DNA of 64,000 bases, taken from contig CBDBGD010000006.1 in the NCBI GenBank assembly GCA_965205235.1, positions 178,342 to 242,341 on the forward strand, written 5' to 3'. The notes under the pieces are model-generated. The model made no database searches. It had not been told where the DNA came from and was given only the letters and a program-made list of their open reading frames with translations. Positions within the stretch are counted from its first letter, which is position 1. Every line of letters starts with the position of its first letter. The stretch is from CBDBGD01 sp965205235. Lineage in GTDB: Bacteria; Chloroflexota; Dehalococcoidia; Lucifugimonadales; UBA1127. Positions 8,767-16,433 of this stretch are shown here, one piece after another. The translations under genes and the position numbers were made by a program.

Positions 8767-8967
8767 CTAGTTGCGGCGACAGCCGCAGTTGCAGGCGACC
8801 TCTTCGTCGTCGTCCGCTTCACACCAGTGGTCGAAGATGTCGCCGCCGGAGGAGCGCGCCAACCCGAGCATGTACTCGTGGTCCTCCGGCGCGAAGCCCA
8901 TCGACATCACGGCGTCAGTCACGGCGTCGACGCAGGTTTCGCAAACAGATTCTTTGTCAGCTACCAT
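8767..8967 (-). CDS. Small cysteine-rich protein, unknown function
   Basis: A 66-residue acidic protein with CETC near the N-terminus, one Cys at HWCEADDD and a C-terminal CNCGC. Six cysteines in 66 residues, with no signal peptide, suggest metal binding in the cytoplasm. GGGAAGGGGG sits upstream of the ATG at a plausible distance. It lies 51 bases after alaS on the same strand and is probably in that transcript. I do not recognise the family. Its small size leaves some doubt, though the reading frame, ribosome site and Cys pattern argue that it is real. Confidence 0.6.
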   Translation of the reverse strand: MVADKESVCETCVDAVTDAVMSMGFAPEDHEYMLGLARSSGGDIFDHWCEADDDEEVACNCGCRRN

Positions 8968-9018
8968 CCTTGATCGCCCCCTTCCCCGTTTGCGGTCTCC
9001 AATGACGGCCCGTCGCCC

Positions 9019-11832
9019 CTACTCTCGCAGGAGGGAGGGGACGAGGGCGAGGGCGTCGTCGAGCTTCTCAGGGCTGCGGCCACCGGCCTGGGCCGTGGCT
9101 GCGCTGCCGCCGCCGCCGCCGCCCATGACCGCCGCAGCCTGCCTGGCGATGGCCGCCGCGTCGACGCCGCGCTCGACGAGGTCGGGGGTGGCCATGGCGA
9201 CGAGGACAGGGCGCTCGCCGAGCACCGCGCCGAGGACGACGAGGCCGGAGCCCATCTTGGCCTTGAGGTAGTCGCCGACATCCCGCATGGCGTCAGCCGA
9301 GGCCGCGGTCACGCGGGCGGCCAGGACCGTTGCGCCGTTCACCTCGACGGCCTGAGCGAGCAAGCCCTCCGCCTCCCGGCGGGCGAGGTCGCGCTCCAGG
9401 CCCGCGGCGCGGCGGCGCTCCTGGTCGAGCTCCTCCATGAGGTCGGCGACGCGGGTCTCCAGGTCGGCGGGCGCTGTGTCGAGTCGACGGGCGAGGGACT
9501 CGAGGCGCTCGCGGTCGTGGCGGGCGGCGGCCTCCGCGGCGCGGCCCGTCAGGGCCTCGATGCGCCGCAGGCCGGAGCCGATGGAGCCCTCGGCGGTGAT
9601 GAGGAACAGGCCGACCTCGCCGGTGCGGGCGAGGTGGGTGCCGCCGCAGACCTCGACGCTGAAGCAGGCTGGGCCGTCGCCGGAACTGTCGCCGTCGCAG
9701 CCCATCTCGACCACGCGCACCTGCTCGCCGTACTTGTCGCCGAAGAAGGCCAGAGCGCCCTGCTTGACGGCGGTGGTGTATGTGGACTCGCGCACCTGCA
9801 CGGGCGAGTCGTCACGGGTCTCGCGGTTCACCATACGCTCCACCTCCGCCAACTCCTCCGGCGACATGGCCTGGACGTGGGTGAAGTCAAAGCGCATGCG
9901 GTCGGGGGCGACCAGGGAGCCGGCCTGCCGCACGTGGGCGCCGAGGACCTTGCGCAGGGCCGCGTGCAGGAGGTGGGTGCCGGTGTGGTTGCGGGCCGCG
10001 TCGAGGCGACGCTCCGAGTCGACCGTGGCATCGACCTGGTCGCCGACGGAGACTGCGCCATCGGCGATGCGGCCGCGGTGGACGACGAGGTCCTGGATGG
10101 GCGCGTGGGTGTCGGTGACCTCGATGCGGCCGGCGGGGCCGGTGATCGATCCGGCGTCGCCCACCTGGCCGCCGCCCTCGGCGTAGAAGGGGGTCTCGCG
10201 CAGGACGACTTCGACCTCCTGGCCCGCATCGGCAGAGGCGACGGCCTCGCCGTCGGGGCTGAGCATGCCGACGACGACGGAGGAGACGGCAAGCTGGTCG
10301 TAGCCGAGGAAGCGGGTGGCGGCCACGCCCAGGTCCCGGTACTGGAAGATGCGGGCCTGGGGGCCGCCGGCGAACCTCTCGCCGCCGGCGCGGCTGCGCT
10401 CTCGCTGCGCCTCCATCTCCCGCTGGAAGCCGTCCATGTCGACGGCCAGGCCGTGCTCGGAGGCGATCTCCTGGGTGATCTCCACGGGGAAGCCGTAGGT
10501 GTCGTGGAGGAAGAAGGCCTCCTGGCCGGACAGGGTGGTCGTCCAGGACTCGTCGGCGGTCTGGGGCGCCGCCGACGCCGCGATCTCGCGGCCTTGGCGC
10601 TCGTACTCGTCGGCGTGCGCGTCGCTGCGGGAGTCGCGGTAGCCGATCATGCCTGCGAGGGTGCGGTTGCCGTTGTCGAACACCTGCTGGAAGCGCTCCT
10701 CCTCCAGGGCGAGGACGCGCAGGATGAACTCGCGGCTGGTTGCGAGGTCCGGGTAGACGTGCGCCATGTGGTCGATGACGCTCTCAGCGACGCGGACGAG
10801 GAAGGCGTCCGTGAGGCCGAGCACCCGCCCGAAACGCACGGCGCGGCGGATGAGGCGACGGAGGACGTAGCCGCGGCCGTCGTTGCCGGGGACGACGCCG
10901 TCGCTGATGAGGAACGCTGCGCCGCGGCTGTGCTCGGACACGATGCGAATGGCCGTGTCCGTCTCCTCGCCGACGCCGTAGTCGACGTTCGCGAGGTCGC
11001 ACACCCTGGCGACGATGGGCTGCATGAGGTCGGTCTCGTAGGCGCTGCGGGCGTCCTGGAGGATGATGGCGGCCCGCTCGAGGCCCAGGCCGGTGTCGAT
11101 GTTGGGCGCGGCCAGTGGCGTCTGCGTCTTCGCCTGGTCCTGGAAGAACTGCATGAAGACCAGGTTCCACAGCTCGACGAAGCGCTCGCAGCGGTCGCAG
11201 TTGGGGTGGCAGCCCGGCTGCGGCGCAGACCCCTGCGCCTCGGTGGCGGCCTCCCAGGCGACGACGTCGTCCGGCGAGGCGATGGGGCCGCAGCCGCGCT
11301 CGGCGCCGAAGTCGTAGTGGAGCTCCGAGCAGGGGCCGCAGGGGCCCTCGAGGCCGGCGGGGCCCCACCAGTTGTCGGCCTTGCCGTAGCGGTAGATGCG
11401 CTCGGCGGGGATGCCGACGACGTCGTGCCAGAGGTTGTACGCCTCATCGTCGTCGACGTAGACCGTGACCCACAGCCGGTCGGGGTCGAGGCCCATGTGC
11501 CGGGTGACGAACTCCCAGCCGAACGCGACGGCGTCGGGCTTGAAGTAGTCGCCGACGGAGAAGTTGCCAAGCATCTCGAAGAAGGTGAGGTGCTTGCTGT
11601 CGCCGACGGCGTCGATGTCCGTGGTGCGGAAGCTCTTCTGGCTGGAGGTCATGCGCCGAGACGGGGGAGAGGCCTGGCCCATGAAGTAGGCCTTGAAGGG
11701 CACCATGCCCGCGCTGGTCAGCAGCAGGGTGGGGTCACCGGCGGGGATGAGCGAGGCGCTGGGCATGCGGAGATGGCCCTTGCCTTCGAAGTAGCGCAGG
11801 AAGCCTTCACGGATTTCGTCGCTGGTGCGCAT
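9019..11832 (-). CDS. alaS: Alanyl-tRNA synthetase
   Basis: A 937-residue class II synthetase charging tRNA-Ala. The N-terminal catalytic core has GHLRMPSASLIP, LTSAGMVPFK and KHLTFFEMLGNFSVGDYFK, then EGPCGPCSELHYD and a CHPNCDRC cysteine cluster near residue 208. The editing domain has HTGTHLLHA near residue 616 and CGGTHLARTG near 729, supplying the zinc ligands. A DHHA1-type tail with a Gly-rich run (VMGGGGGGSAAT) ends the protein. All domains are present at normal length. A good sigma70-type promoter precedes it. Confidence 0.97.
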   Translation of the reverse strand: MRTSDEIREGFLRYFEGKGHLRMPSASLIPAGDPTLLLTSAGMVPFKAYFMGQASPPSRRMTSSQKSFRTTDIDAVGDSKHLTFFEMLGNFSVGDYFKPDAVAFGWEFVTRHMGLDPDRLWVTVYVDDDEAYNLWHDVVGIPAERIYRYGKADNWWGPAGLEGPCGPCSELHYDFGAERGCGPIASPDDVVAWEAATEAQGSAPQPGCHPNCDRCERFVELWNLVFMQFFQDQAKTQTPLAAPNIDTGLGLERAAIILQDARSAYETDLMQPIVARVCDLANVDYGVGEETDTAIRIVSEHSRGAAFLISDGVVPGNDGRGYVLRRLIRRAVRFGRVLGLTDAFLVRVAESVIDHMAHVYPDLATSREFILRVLALEEERFQQVFDNGNRTLAGMIGYRDSRSDAHADEYERQGREIAASAAPQTADESWTTTLSGQEAFFLHDTYGFPVEITQEIASEHGLAVDMDGFQREMEAQRERSRAGGERFAGGPQARIFQYRDLGVAATRFLGYDQLAVSSVVVGMLSPDGEAVASADAGQEVEVVLRETPFYAEGGGQVGDAGSITGPAGRIEVTDTHAPIQDLVVHRGRIADGAVSVGDQVDATVDSERRLDAARNHTGTHLLHAALRKVLGAHVRQAGSLVAPDRMRFDFTHVQAMSPEELAEVERMVNRETRDDSPVQVRESTYTTAVKQGALAFFGDKYGEQVRVVEMGCDGDSSGDGPACFSVEVCGGTHLARTGEVGLFLITAEGSIGSGLRRIEALTGRAAEAAARHDRERLESLARRLDTAPADLETRVADLMEELDQERRRAAGLERDLARREAEGLLAQAVEVNGATVLAARVTAASADAMRDVGDYLKAKMGSGLVVLGAVLGERPVLVAMATPDLVERGVDAAAIARQAAAVMGGGGGGSAATAQAGGRSPEKLDDALALVPSLLRE

Positions 11833-11866
11833 TCGCGGGTACCTCTGGGGTGTTGCGGCTGCGAAT

Positions 11867-11896
11867 AGTTTAGGGGCGGGCCAAAATGGGTGTCAA
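11867..11896 (-). promoter_or_regulatory. alaS promoter
   Basis: On the minus strand a perfect TTGACA (11896 to 11891), an 18-base spacer and TAAACT (11872 to 11867) form a sigma70-like promoter. Transcription would start near 11860, about 28 bases before the alaS start codon. Confidence 0.6.
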
Positions 11897-11922
11897 CGAA
11901 GGGGGGGACGATGACGTGTTGG

Positions 11923-11951
11923 GCTCACCCTTCGACGCGCTCAGGGTGAGC
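11923..11951. repeat. Dispersed palindrome, family A (11-nt loop)
   Basis: A perfect 9-bp stem GCTCACCCT/AGGGTGAGC encloses TCGACGCGCTC. This is the cleanest family A copy here, located between the alaS promoter and the DUF433 gene. It could act as an mRNA 3' structure for the DUF433 transcript, but no T-run follows. Confidence 0.6.
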
Positions 11952-11989
11952 GGCGCGGAGTTACTCTAGTTTGAACCGCACGGAGCGCT

Positions 11990-12217
11990 CTACCCGGCAA
12001 GGGGCAGGATGCGTTCCTTGGCTAACTCGGCGGCGTAGAGCAGGGTGGCCTGCACTGCCTCACGAGACACGGAGGGGTAGTGGGCCACGATCTCCTCCGG
12101 CCCCAAGCCTTCCGCCATGCTGTCCAGGATTACCGTAACCATCACCCGCGTGCCGGTGATGCAGGCCTTGCCGTGACAGACATTGGGATCAGTGGATATG
12201 TATTCACGCCAGTCCAT
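11990..12217 (-). CDS. DUF433 family protein (orphan antitoxin-like)
   Basis: A 75-residue protein. YISTDPNVCHGKACITGTRV and the following ILDSMAEGLGPEEIVAHYPSVS match the DUF433 winged-helix fold. GGGAGGGCC lies upstream of the ATG. DUF433 proteins are usually paired with a DUF5615/PIN-like toxin just downstream; here the next 150 bases downstream hold only a palindromic repeat and the alaS promoter, so the toxin is missing. It may now be a stand-alone regulator or a remnant. Confidence 0.8.
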   Translation of the reverse strand: MDWREYISTDPNVCHGKACITGTRVMVTVILDSMAEGLGPEEIVAHYPSVSREAVQATLLYAAELAKERILPLAG

Positions 12218-12292
12218 GGTGAAGGCCCTCCCGATACCCGTTCATGTTCCGTTCGCGTGGCCCTTGCTGTCAACTGCCAACGCTCCGACGTA

Positions 12293-12308
12293 CGCTCAGG
12301 GTGAGCGG
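12293..12308. repeat. Half-copy of family A repeat
   Basis: CGCTCAGGGTGAGCGG is the loop end and right arm of the palindrome at 11923-11951. It sits just beyond the stop of the double ATPase gene. It is otherwise featureless. Confidence 0.4.
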
Positions 12309-12320
12309 ACCGGCGGAGGG

Positions 12321-14396
12321 CTACGGGGCGACCTTCTCCCGCTGGAGGGCGTCCAACTCGTGGACGGGGATGTGGCAGTAGATGAGGTGGTCCGGGGAGG
12401 AGGGGCCGGTGTTCGCCGGGGGCGGAGTGTCGTCGCAGATGGGGCCGATCTTGCGGGGGCAGCGGCCGGCGAAGAAGCAGCCCTGGAACCGCTGCCGGAG
12501 CGTGGGGACGGCGCCGGAGAGCCGGATGCGCGTGGGCTCGGCGTCGGGGTCGGGGACGGGGGCTGCGGACAGGAGGGCCTCGGTGTAGGGGTGGGACGGG
12601 CCGTTGAGGACGGCCTCGGCGGGGCCGGACTCGGCGACGTGGCCGGCGTAGAGGACCAGGATGTCGTCGGAGACGTATCGGACGACGCCGAGGTCGTGGG
12701 AGATGAAGATGTAGGAGGAGCCGGCCTCCTTCTGGTGCTCGCCGAGGAGGTTGAGGACCTGGGCCTGAACGGAGACGTCCAGGGCGGAGACGGCCTCGTC
12801 GGCGATGATGACGTCGGGGTTGGCGGCGAAGGCGCCCGCCAGGGCGACGCGCTGCTGCTGGCCGCCGCTGAGCTCGCCGGGATGGCGGTCGAGGTGGCTG
12901 GCGTCCAGGCCAACGGCCTCCATTAGCTCCGCTGCGCGCTCGCGGCTCTCCTTCCGTCCGAGGCCTGCGAACTTCCGCAGGGAGCGGACGATGGCGTGGC
13001 GGATGGGGCGCTTGGGGTTGAGCGACGCGGCCGGGTTCTGGAACACCATGCTCATGGCGGCCTTCTGCGGACCAGTGCGGTCCTCGACAGAGGAGGCCAG
13101 GTCCTCGCCGCGCAGGCGCAACTCGCCGCGAGTGCGAGGGACGAGGCCGGCGACGGCGCGGGCGGCGGTGGTCTTGCCGGAGCCGCTCTCGCCGACGATG
13201 CCAAGGGTGCTGCTGGTGCCGACCTGGAAGTCGATGTCCGACACGGCGCGGACGGGGGGCCGCACACGCGGGCCGAAGAAGATGTACTTGCGCTGCCAGC
13301 GGCCGTAGAAGCGGCGGAGGCCCGTGGCCTCGAGGACGGGCTGTTCGGTGCTGCGGGTGCGCTCCTCGCGTTCCTCGGCCTCGCCCCAGATGTGGGTGCC
13401 CACGTCCTTGGAGAAGAAGCAGCGGGCCCGGTGTGCGCGTCCCAGGTCGAAGAGGGCCGGGGTCTGGGAGCGGCACTCGTCCTGGGCCATGGGGCATCGC
13501 TCGGCGAAGAGGCAGGCGTCGCCGGCCTCCTCCTGGGCGGAGAAGACGGAGCCGGGGATGCTGCGGAGCGTGGTGGCCGCCTCCCCGTCGGTCGGCGGCT
13601 GGGGGACGCAGGCAAGAAGGCCCGCGGTGTACGGGTGCTTGGGGTCCTTGAAGAGGTCCCGGACGGGGGCCTCCTCGACGACCTGACCCGCGTACATGAC
13701 GGCCACTCTGTCGGCCACTCGGGCGATGACGCCCAGGTTGTGGCTGACGTAGATTATGCCGGCATTGACGCGGTCCTTGAGCTCGACGACCAAGTCGAGG
13801 ATCGTGGCCTCCGTGGTGACGTCGAGGCCGGTTGTGGGCTCGTCCATGATGAGCAGGTCGGGGCCGCAGGCGAGGGCCATGGCGATGCCGACGCGCTGCT
13901 GCATGCCGCCGCTGAGCTGGTGCGGGTAACGCCGGCCGACGCGCTTGGGGTCGGCGAGGTTGACGCTTCGGAAGAGCTCCGCCACGCGCTCGCGGGCGGC
14001 CGCGGCGTCCATGTTGAGGTGCGTGCGGAGGACCTCCTCGATCTGGGGGCCGACTCGCATGGTGGGGTTCAACGACGTGGCGGGGTCCTGGTAGACCATG
14101 GCGATGCGGTTGCCCCGGAGCTCCCGCAGCTCCCCGGGCCGCATATCGGCAATCTCCTGGCCCTCGAACTGGATTGTGCCCTCCACGCGGGTGGTGCCGG
14201 GCAGGTAGCCCATGATGGCGAAAGCCATGGTGGACTTGCCGCAGCCAGACTCGCCGACAACGCCCACGACCTCGCCGCGTCCCACCTCCAGCGAGACGTT
14301 GCGCAACGCGCGGACGCTGCCCCGGGGGGTGAAGAAGGTGACGGCCAGCCCGTCGATCTTGACGAGGGGCTGTGTGGACTCGACGACGGCGCTCAT
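12321..14396 (-). CDS. Fused double ATPase of peptide/nickel-type ABC importer (DppD-DppF)
   Basis: A 691-residue protein carrying two complete ABC ATPase domains that are normally separate DppD and DppF subunits. The first has Walker A GESGCGKST (48-56), signature QLSGGMQQR and Walker B LLIMDEPTT. The second has GESGSGKTT near residue 400, ELSGGQQQR and VIIADEA. Each is followed by an oligopeptide-type Cys-rich tail (CLFAERCPMAQDEC and CFFAGRCPRKIGPIC). It would energise uptake through the two permeases encoded just upstream. Its start overlaps the permease stop as ATGA. The fusion fixes 1:1 stoichiometry. Confidence 0.93.
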   Translation of the reverse strand: MSAVVESTQPLVKIDGLAVTFFTPRGSVRALRNVSLEVGRGEVVGVVGESGCGKSTMAFAIMGYLPGTTRVEGTIQFEGQEIADMRPGELRELRGNRIAMVYQDPATSLNPTMRVGPQIEEVLRTHLNMDAAAARERVAELFRSVNLADPKRVGRRYPHQLSGGMQQRVGIAMALACGPDLLIMDEPTTGLDVTTEATILDLVVELKDRVNAGIIYVSHNLGVIARVADRVAVMYAGQVVEEAPVRDLFKDPKHPYTAGLLACVPQPPTDGEAATTLRSIPGSVFSAQEEAGDACLFAERCPMAQDECRSQTPALFDLGRAHRARCFFSKDVGTHIWGEAEEREERTRSTEQPVLEATGLRRFYGRWQRKYIFFGPRVRPPVRAVSDIDFQVGTSSTLGIVGESGSGKTTAARAVAGLVPRTRGELRLRGEDLASSVEDRTGPQKAAMSMVFQNPAASLNPKRPIRHAIVRSLRKFAGLGRKESRERAAELMEAVGLDASHLDRHPGELSGGQQQRVALAGAFAANPDVIIADEAVSALDVSVQAQVLNLLGEHQKEAGSSYIFISHDLGVVRYVSDDILVLYAGHVAESGPAEAVLNGPSHPYTEALLSAAPVPDPDAEPTRIRLSGAVPTLRQRFQGCFFAGRCPRKIGPICDDTPPPANTGPSSPDHLIYCHIPVHELDALQREKVAP

Positions 14397-15322
14397 GATG
14401 CCTTCTCCTGCGGCAGGCCGCTCGCCTGCTTGAGGCCGTCGGCCAGGAGGTTGACGCCCACGATGAGGGAGGCCACCGCGCCCGCGGGGGCCAGGGCCAC
14501 CCAGGGAGCGCTGACGAGGAATTGCCGGCTCTGGCTGATCATGAGGCCCCAGTCAGAAGACGGGGGTTGGACGCCCAGGCCCAGGAATCCCAGGGAGGAG
14601 ACGGTGAGGATGGCGTAGCTGAGACGGATAGACGCCTCTACGCCCAGGACGGGCAGGGCGTTGGGTAGGATTTCGCGGAAGATGATGTAGAAGGCCGACT
14701 CGCCCCGGAGGCGGGCGCTCTGCACGAACTCCTGCGTCTTCAGCGTCAGGGTGACGCTTCGGATGACCCGGGCGACGCGGGGCATGCTGACGACGCCGAC
14801 GGTTGCGGCGATGTTGACGTGGCTGGGGCCGAGAGAGGTCAGCACGAGGAGGGCCAGCAGCAGCGACGGGAAGGACATCAAACCGTCCATCACTCGCATG
14901 ACAATCTCGTCGACCCTGCCGCCTCGGTAGGCGCTGCTCATGCCCACGGCCGTACCGAGGGCGATGCCAAGGGCGGCGCCCGCGACGGAGACGGAGATGA
15001 TGGACGTTGCGCCCGCCATGATGCGGCTGAGGATGTCGCGGCCAAACTGGTCCGTTCCCAGCCAGAACTGGGTGGAGGGTGCCTGGAGCTGGTAGACGTC
15101 CAAGGGTTCGTTGAACTGGGTGGGGGAGTAGGGCGCCAGCCACGGGCCAATGGCGGCCAGGATGAAGTGGACTACGACGATGGGGAAGCCGATGCGTCCC
15201 GCGCCCGTGGCCATGCAGAGGCGCAGGGCGTTCCCGGCCTTTCGCCCGACGACGGCGATGCTCTCCACTACCGCCTGGGGCAGCCCCGTTCGCATATCGC
15301 CTGTCGTTACGCGTATAGCCAT
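14393..15322 (-). CDS. ABC importer permease, DppC type
   Basis: A 309-residue inner-membrane protein with about six hydrophobic helices. The N-terminus contains FWLGTDQFGRDILSRIMAGA, the hallmark of DppC/OppC permeases. The cytoplasmic EAA-like loop is SARLRGESAFYIIFREILPNALP, and SLGFLGLGVQPPSSDWG follows near the C-terminus. It pairs with the DppB-type permease, whose stop overlaps its start by one base (TAATG). Substrate class (peptide, nickel or opine) is not decidable from the permease. Confidence 0.93.
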   Translation of the reverse strand: MAIRVTTGDMRTGLPQAVVESIAVVGRKAGNALRLCMATGAGRIGFPIVVVHFILAAIGPWLAPYSPTQFNEPLDVYQLQAPSTQFWLGTDQFGRDILSRIMAGATSIISVSVAGAALGIALGTAVGMSSAYRGGRVDEIVMRVMDGLMSFPSLLLALLVLTSLGPSHVNIAATVGVVSMPRVARVIRSVTLTLKTQEFVQSARLRGESAFYIIFREILPNALPVLGVEASIRLSYAILTVSSLGFLGLGVQPPSSDWGLMISQSRQFLVSAPWVALAPAGAVASLIVGVNLLADGLKQASGLPQEKAS

Positions 15323-16266
15323 TACGCCAACCTAATCCGCGGGTCGAGCAGGGCGTAGCTCAGGTCCGCCAGGAGGTTGCTGATGGCGTACGTCCCGGCC
15401 ACCAGAAGCGTCAGGGCCTCCAGCAGCGGAACATCGCGGGTCAGCATCGACCGCAGGAGGAGCTGTCCAAGCCCGGGGTACGCGAAGACGTTTTCGACGA
15501 TGATGAGGCCGCCCAGCATCCAACCGAAGTTGGTGGCGATGACGGTGATGGTGGGCAGCATGGAGTTGGGGAGGACGTGGCGGAGGATGACCTGCCGCAT
15601 GGGAAGGCCCTTCAGGATGGCGGTGCGCACGTAGTGGGTCTCCATGACCTCCATGACGTTGGCGCGGGTCATGCGCATGATGTAGGCGAACAGGACGCCG
15701 GTGAGCGTCAGGGCAGGCATGATGAGGATTTCAGGGCGTGTCAATGGGCTTTCGCCGGGGAGCATGATGCTGGAGGGCGGTAAGAGGTCCAGGGTGGAGG
15801 CCAGCAGGAGCATGAGCAGAACGCCGGTGACGAACTCCGGCATGGAGATGCCCACGAGCCCAAAGGTGCTCACGGAGCGGTCTATCAGCGAGTTGGGCCG
15901 TATGCCGGCCCAAACACCGGCGGCCACGGCCACTGGCGTACCGACAACGAGCGCGAAGACAGCCAGCACCAGGGAATGGTAGATCCTTCTGGGGAGGATC
16001 TCAGCGATGGGTTTGCCAATGACGTAGGAGTCGCCCCAGTCGCCGCGGAGCACGCCGCCTACCCAGCTCAGGTATCGCTCGTGGGCGGGGCGGTTCAGGC
16101 CAAGCTCCGCGCGGACCTGGGCCAGCCGCTCCTCCGTGGCTTCCTGCTTGAGGATCAGCTTGGCGACGTCTCCCGGCAGGATCTCCGTGATGGTGAAGAT
16201 GGCCAGGGAGACCACCAAAAGCGTGATGGCCACCAGGGCCACGCGTCTCACAAGAAAGTGCAACAT
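15322..16266 (-). CDS. ABC importer permease, DppB type
   Basis: A 314-residue inner-membrane permease. It starts with the typical MLHFLVRRVALVAITLLVVS helix. It has a long periplasmic segment with AHERYLSWVGGVLRGDWGDS, the EAA-like loop TAILKGLPMRQVILRHVLPN, and an ENVFAYPGLGQLL segment before the last helix. All are typical of DppB/OppB subunits. It follows the binding-protein gene by 167 bases containing a hairpin, and is translationally coupled to the DppC-type gene. Confidence 0.93.
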   Translation of the reverse strand: MLHFLVRRVALVAITLLVVSLAIFTITEILPGDVAKLILKQEATEERLAQVRAELGLNRPAHERYLSWVGGVLRGDWGDSYVIGKPIAEILPRRIYHSLVLAVFALVVGTPVAVAAGVWAGIRPNSLIDRSVSTFGLVGISMPEFVTGVLLMLLLASTLDLLPPSSIMLPGESPLTRPEILIMPALTLTGVLFAYIMRMTRANVMEVMETHYVRTAILKGLPMRQVILRHVLPNSMLPTITVIATNFGWMLGGLIIVENVFAYPGLGQLLLRSMLTRDVPLLEALTLLVAGTYAISNLLADLSYALLDPRIRLA

Positions 16267-16342
16267 ACTTCACCAATCCGCTAGAGGCGCTTGCGGGCGG
16301 GCCCGCTCTCGAATTCGATTCTCAGCGCCTGCTTGTCCCAGC

Positions 16343-16361
16343 CCTCCCCACTCCGGGGAGG
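16343..16361 (-). other. Intercistronic hairpin after binding-protein gene
   Basis: A 7-bp perfect stem CCTCCCC/GGGGAGG with a 5-base loop lies in the 167-base gap between the binding-protein gene and the first permease gene. Without a T-run it is more likely an RNA stabiliser or partial terminator that keeps binding-protein mRNA more abundant than permease mRNA. That role is inferred. Confidence 0.4.
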
Positions 16362-16433
16362 CGCTTCATCAGCGGGGCGGACCGAGGGGCACGGCAGCGC
16401 GGCCGGCCCCCCGGTCACTTCCCCTATGTATCG

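Noticed and set aside
9517..11868. A 783-codon plus-strand open frame opposite alaS
   Set aside because: alaS is unambiguous; the antisense frame shows no motif and is a codon-bias artefact.
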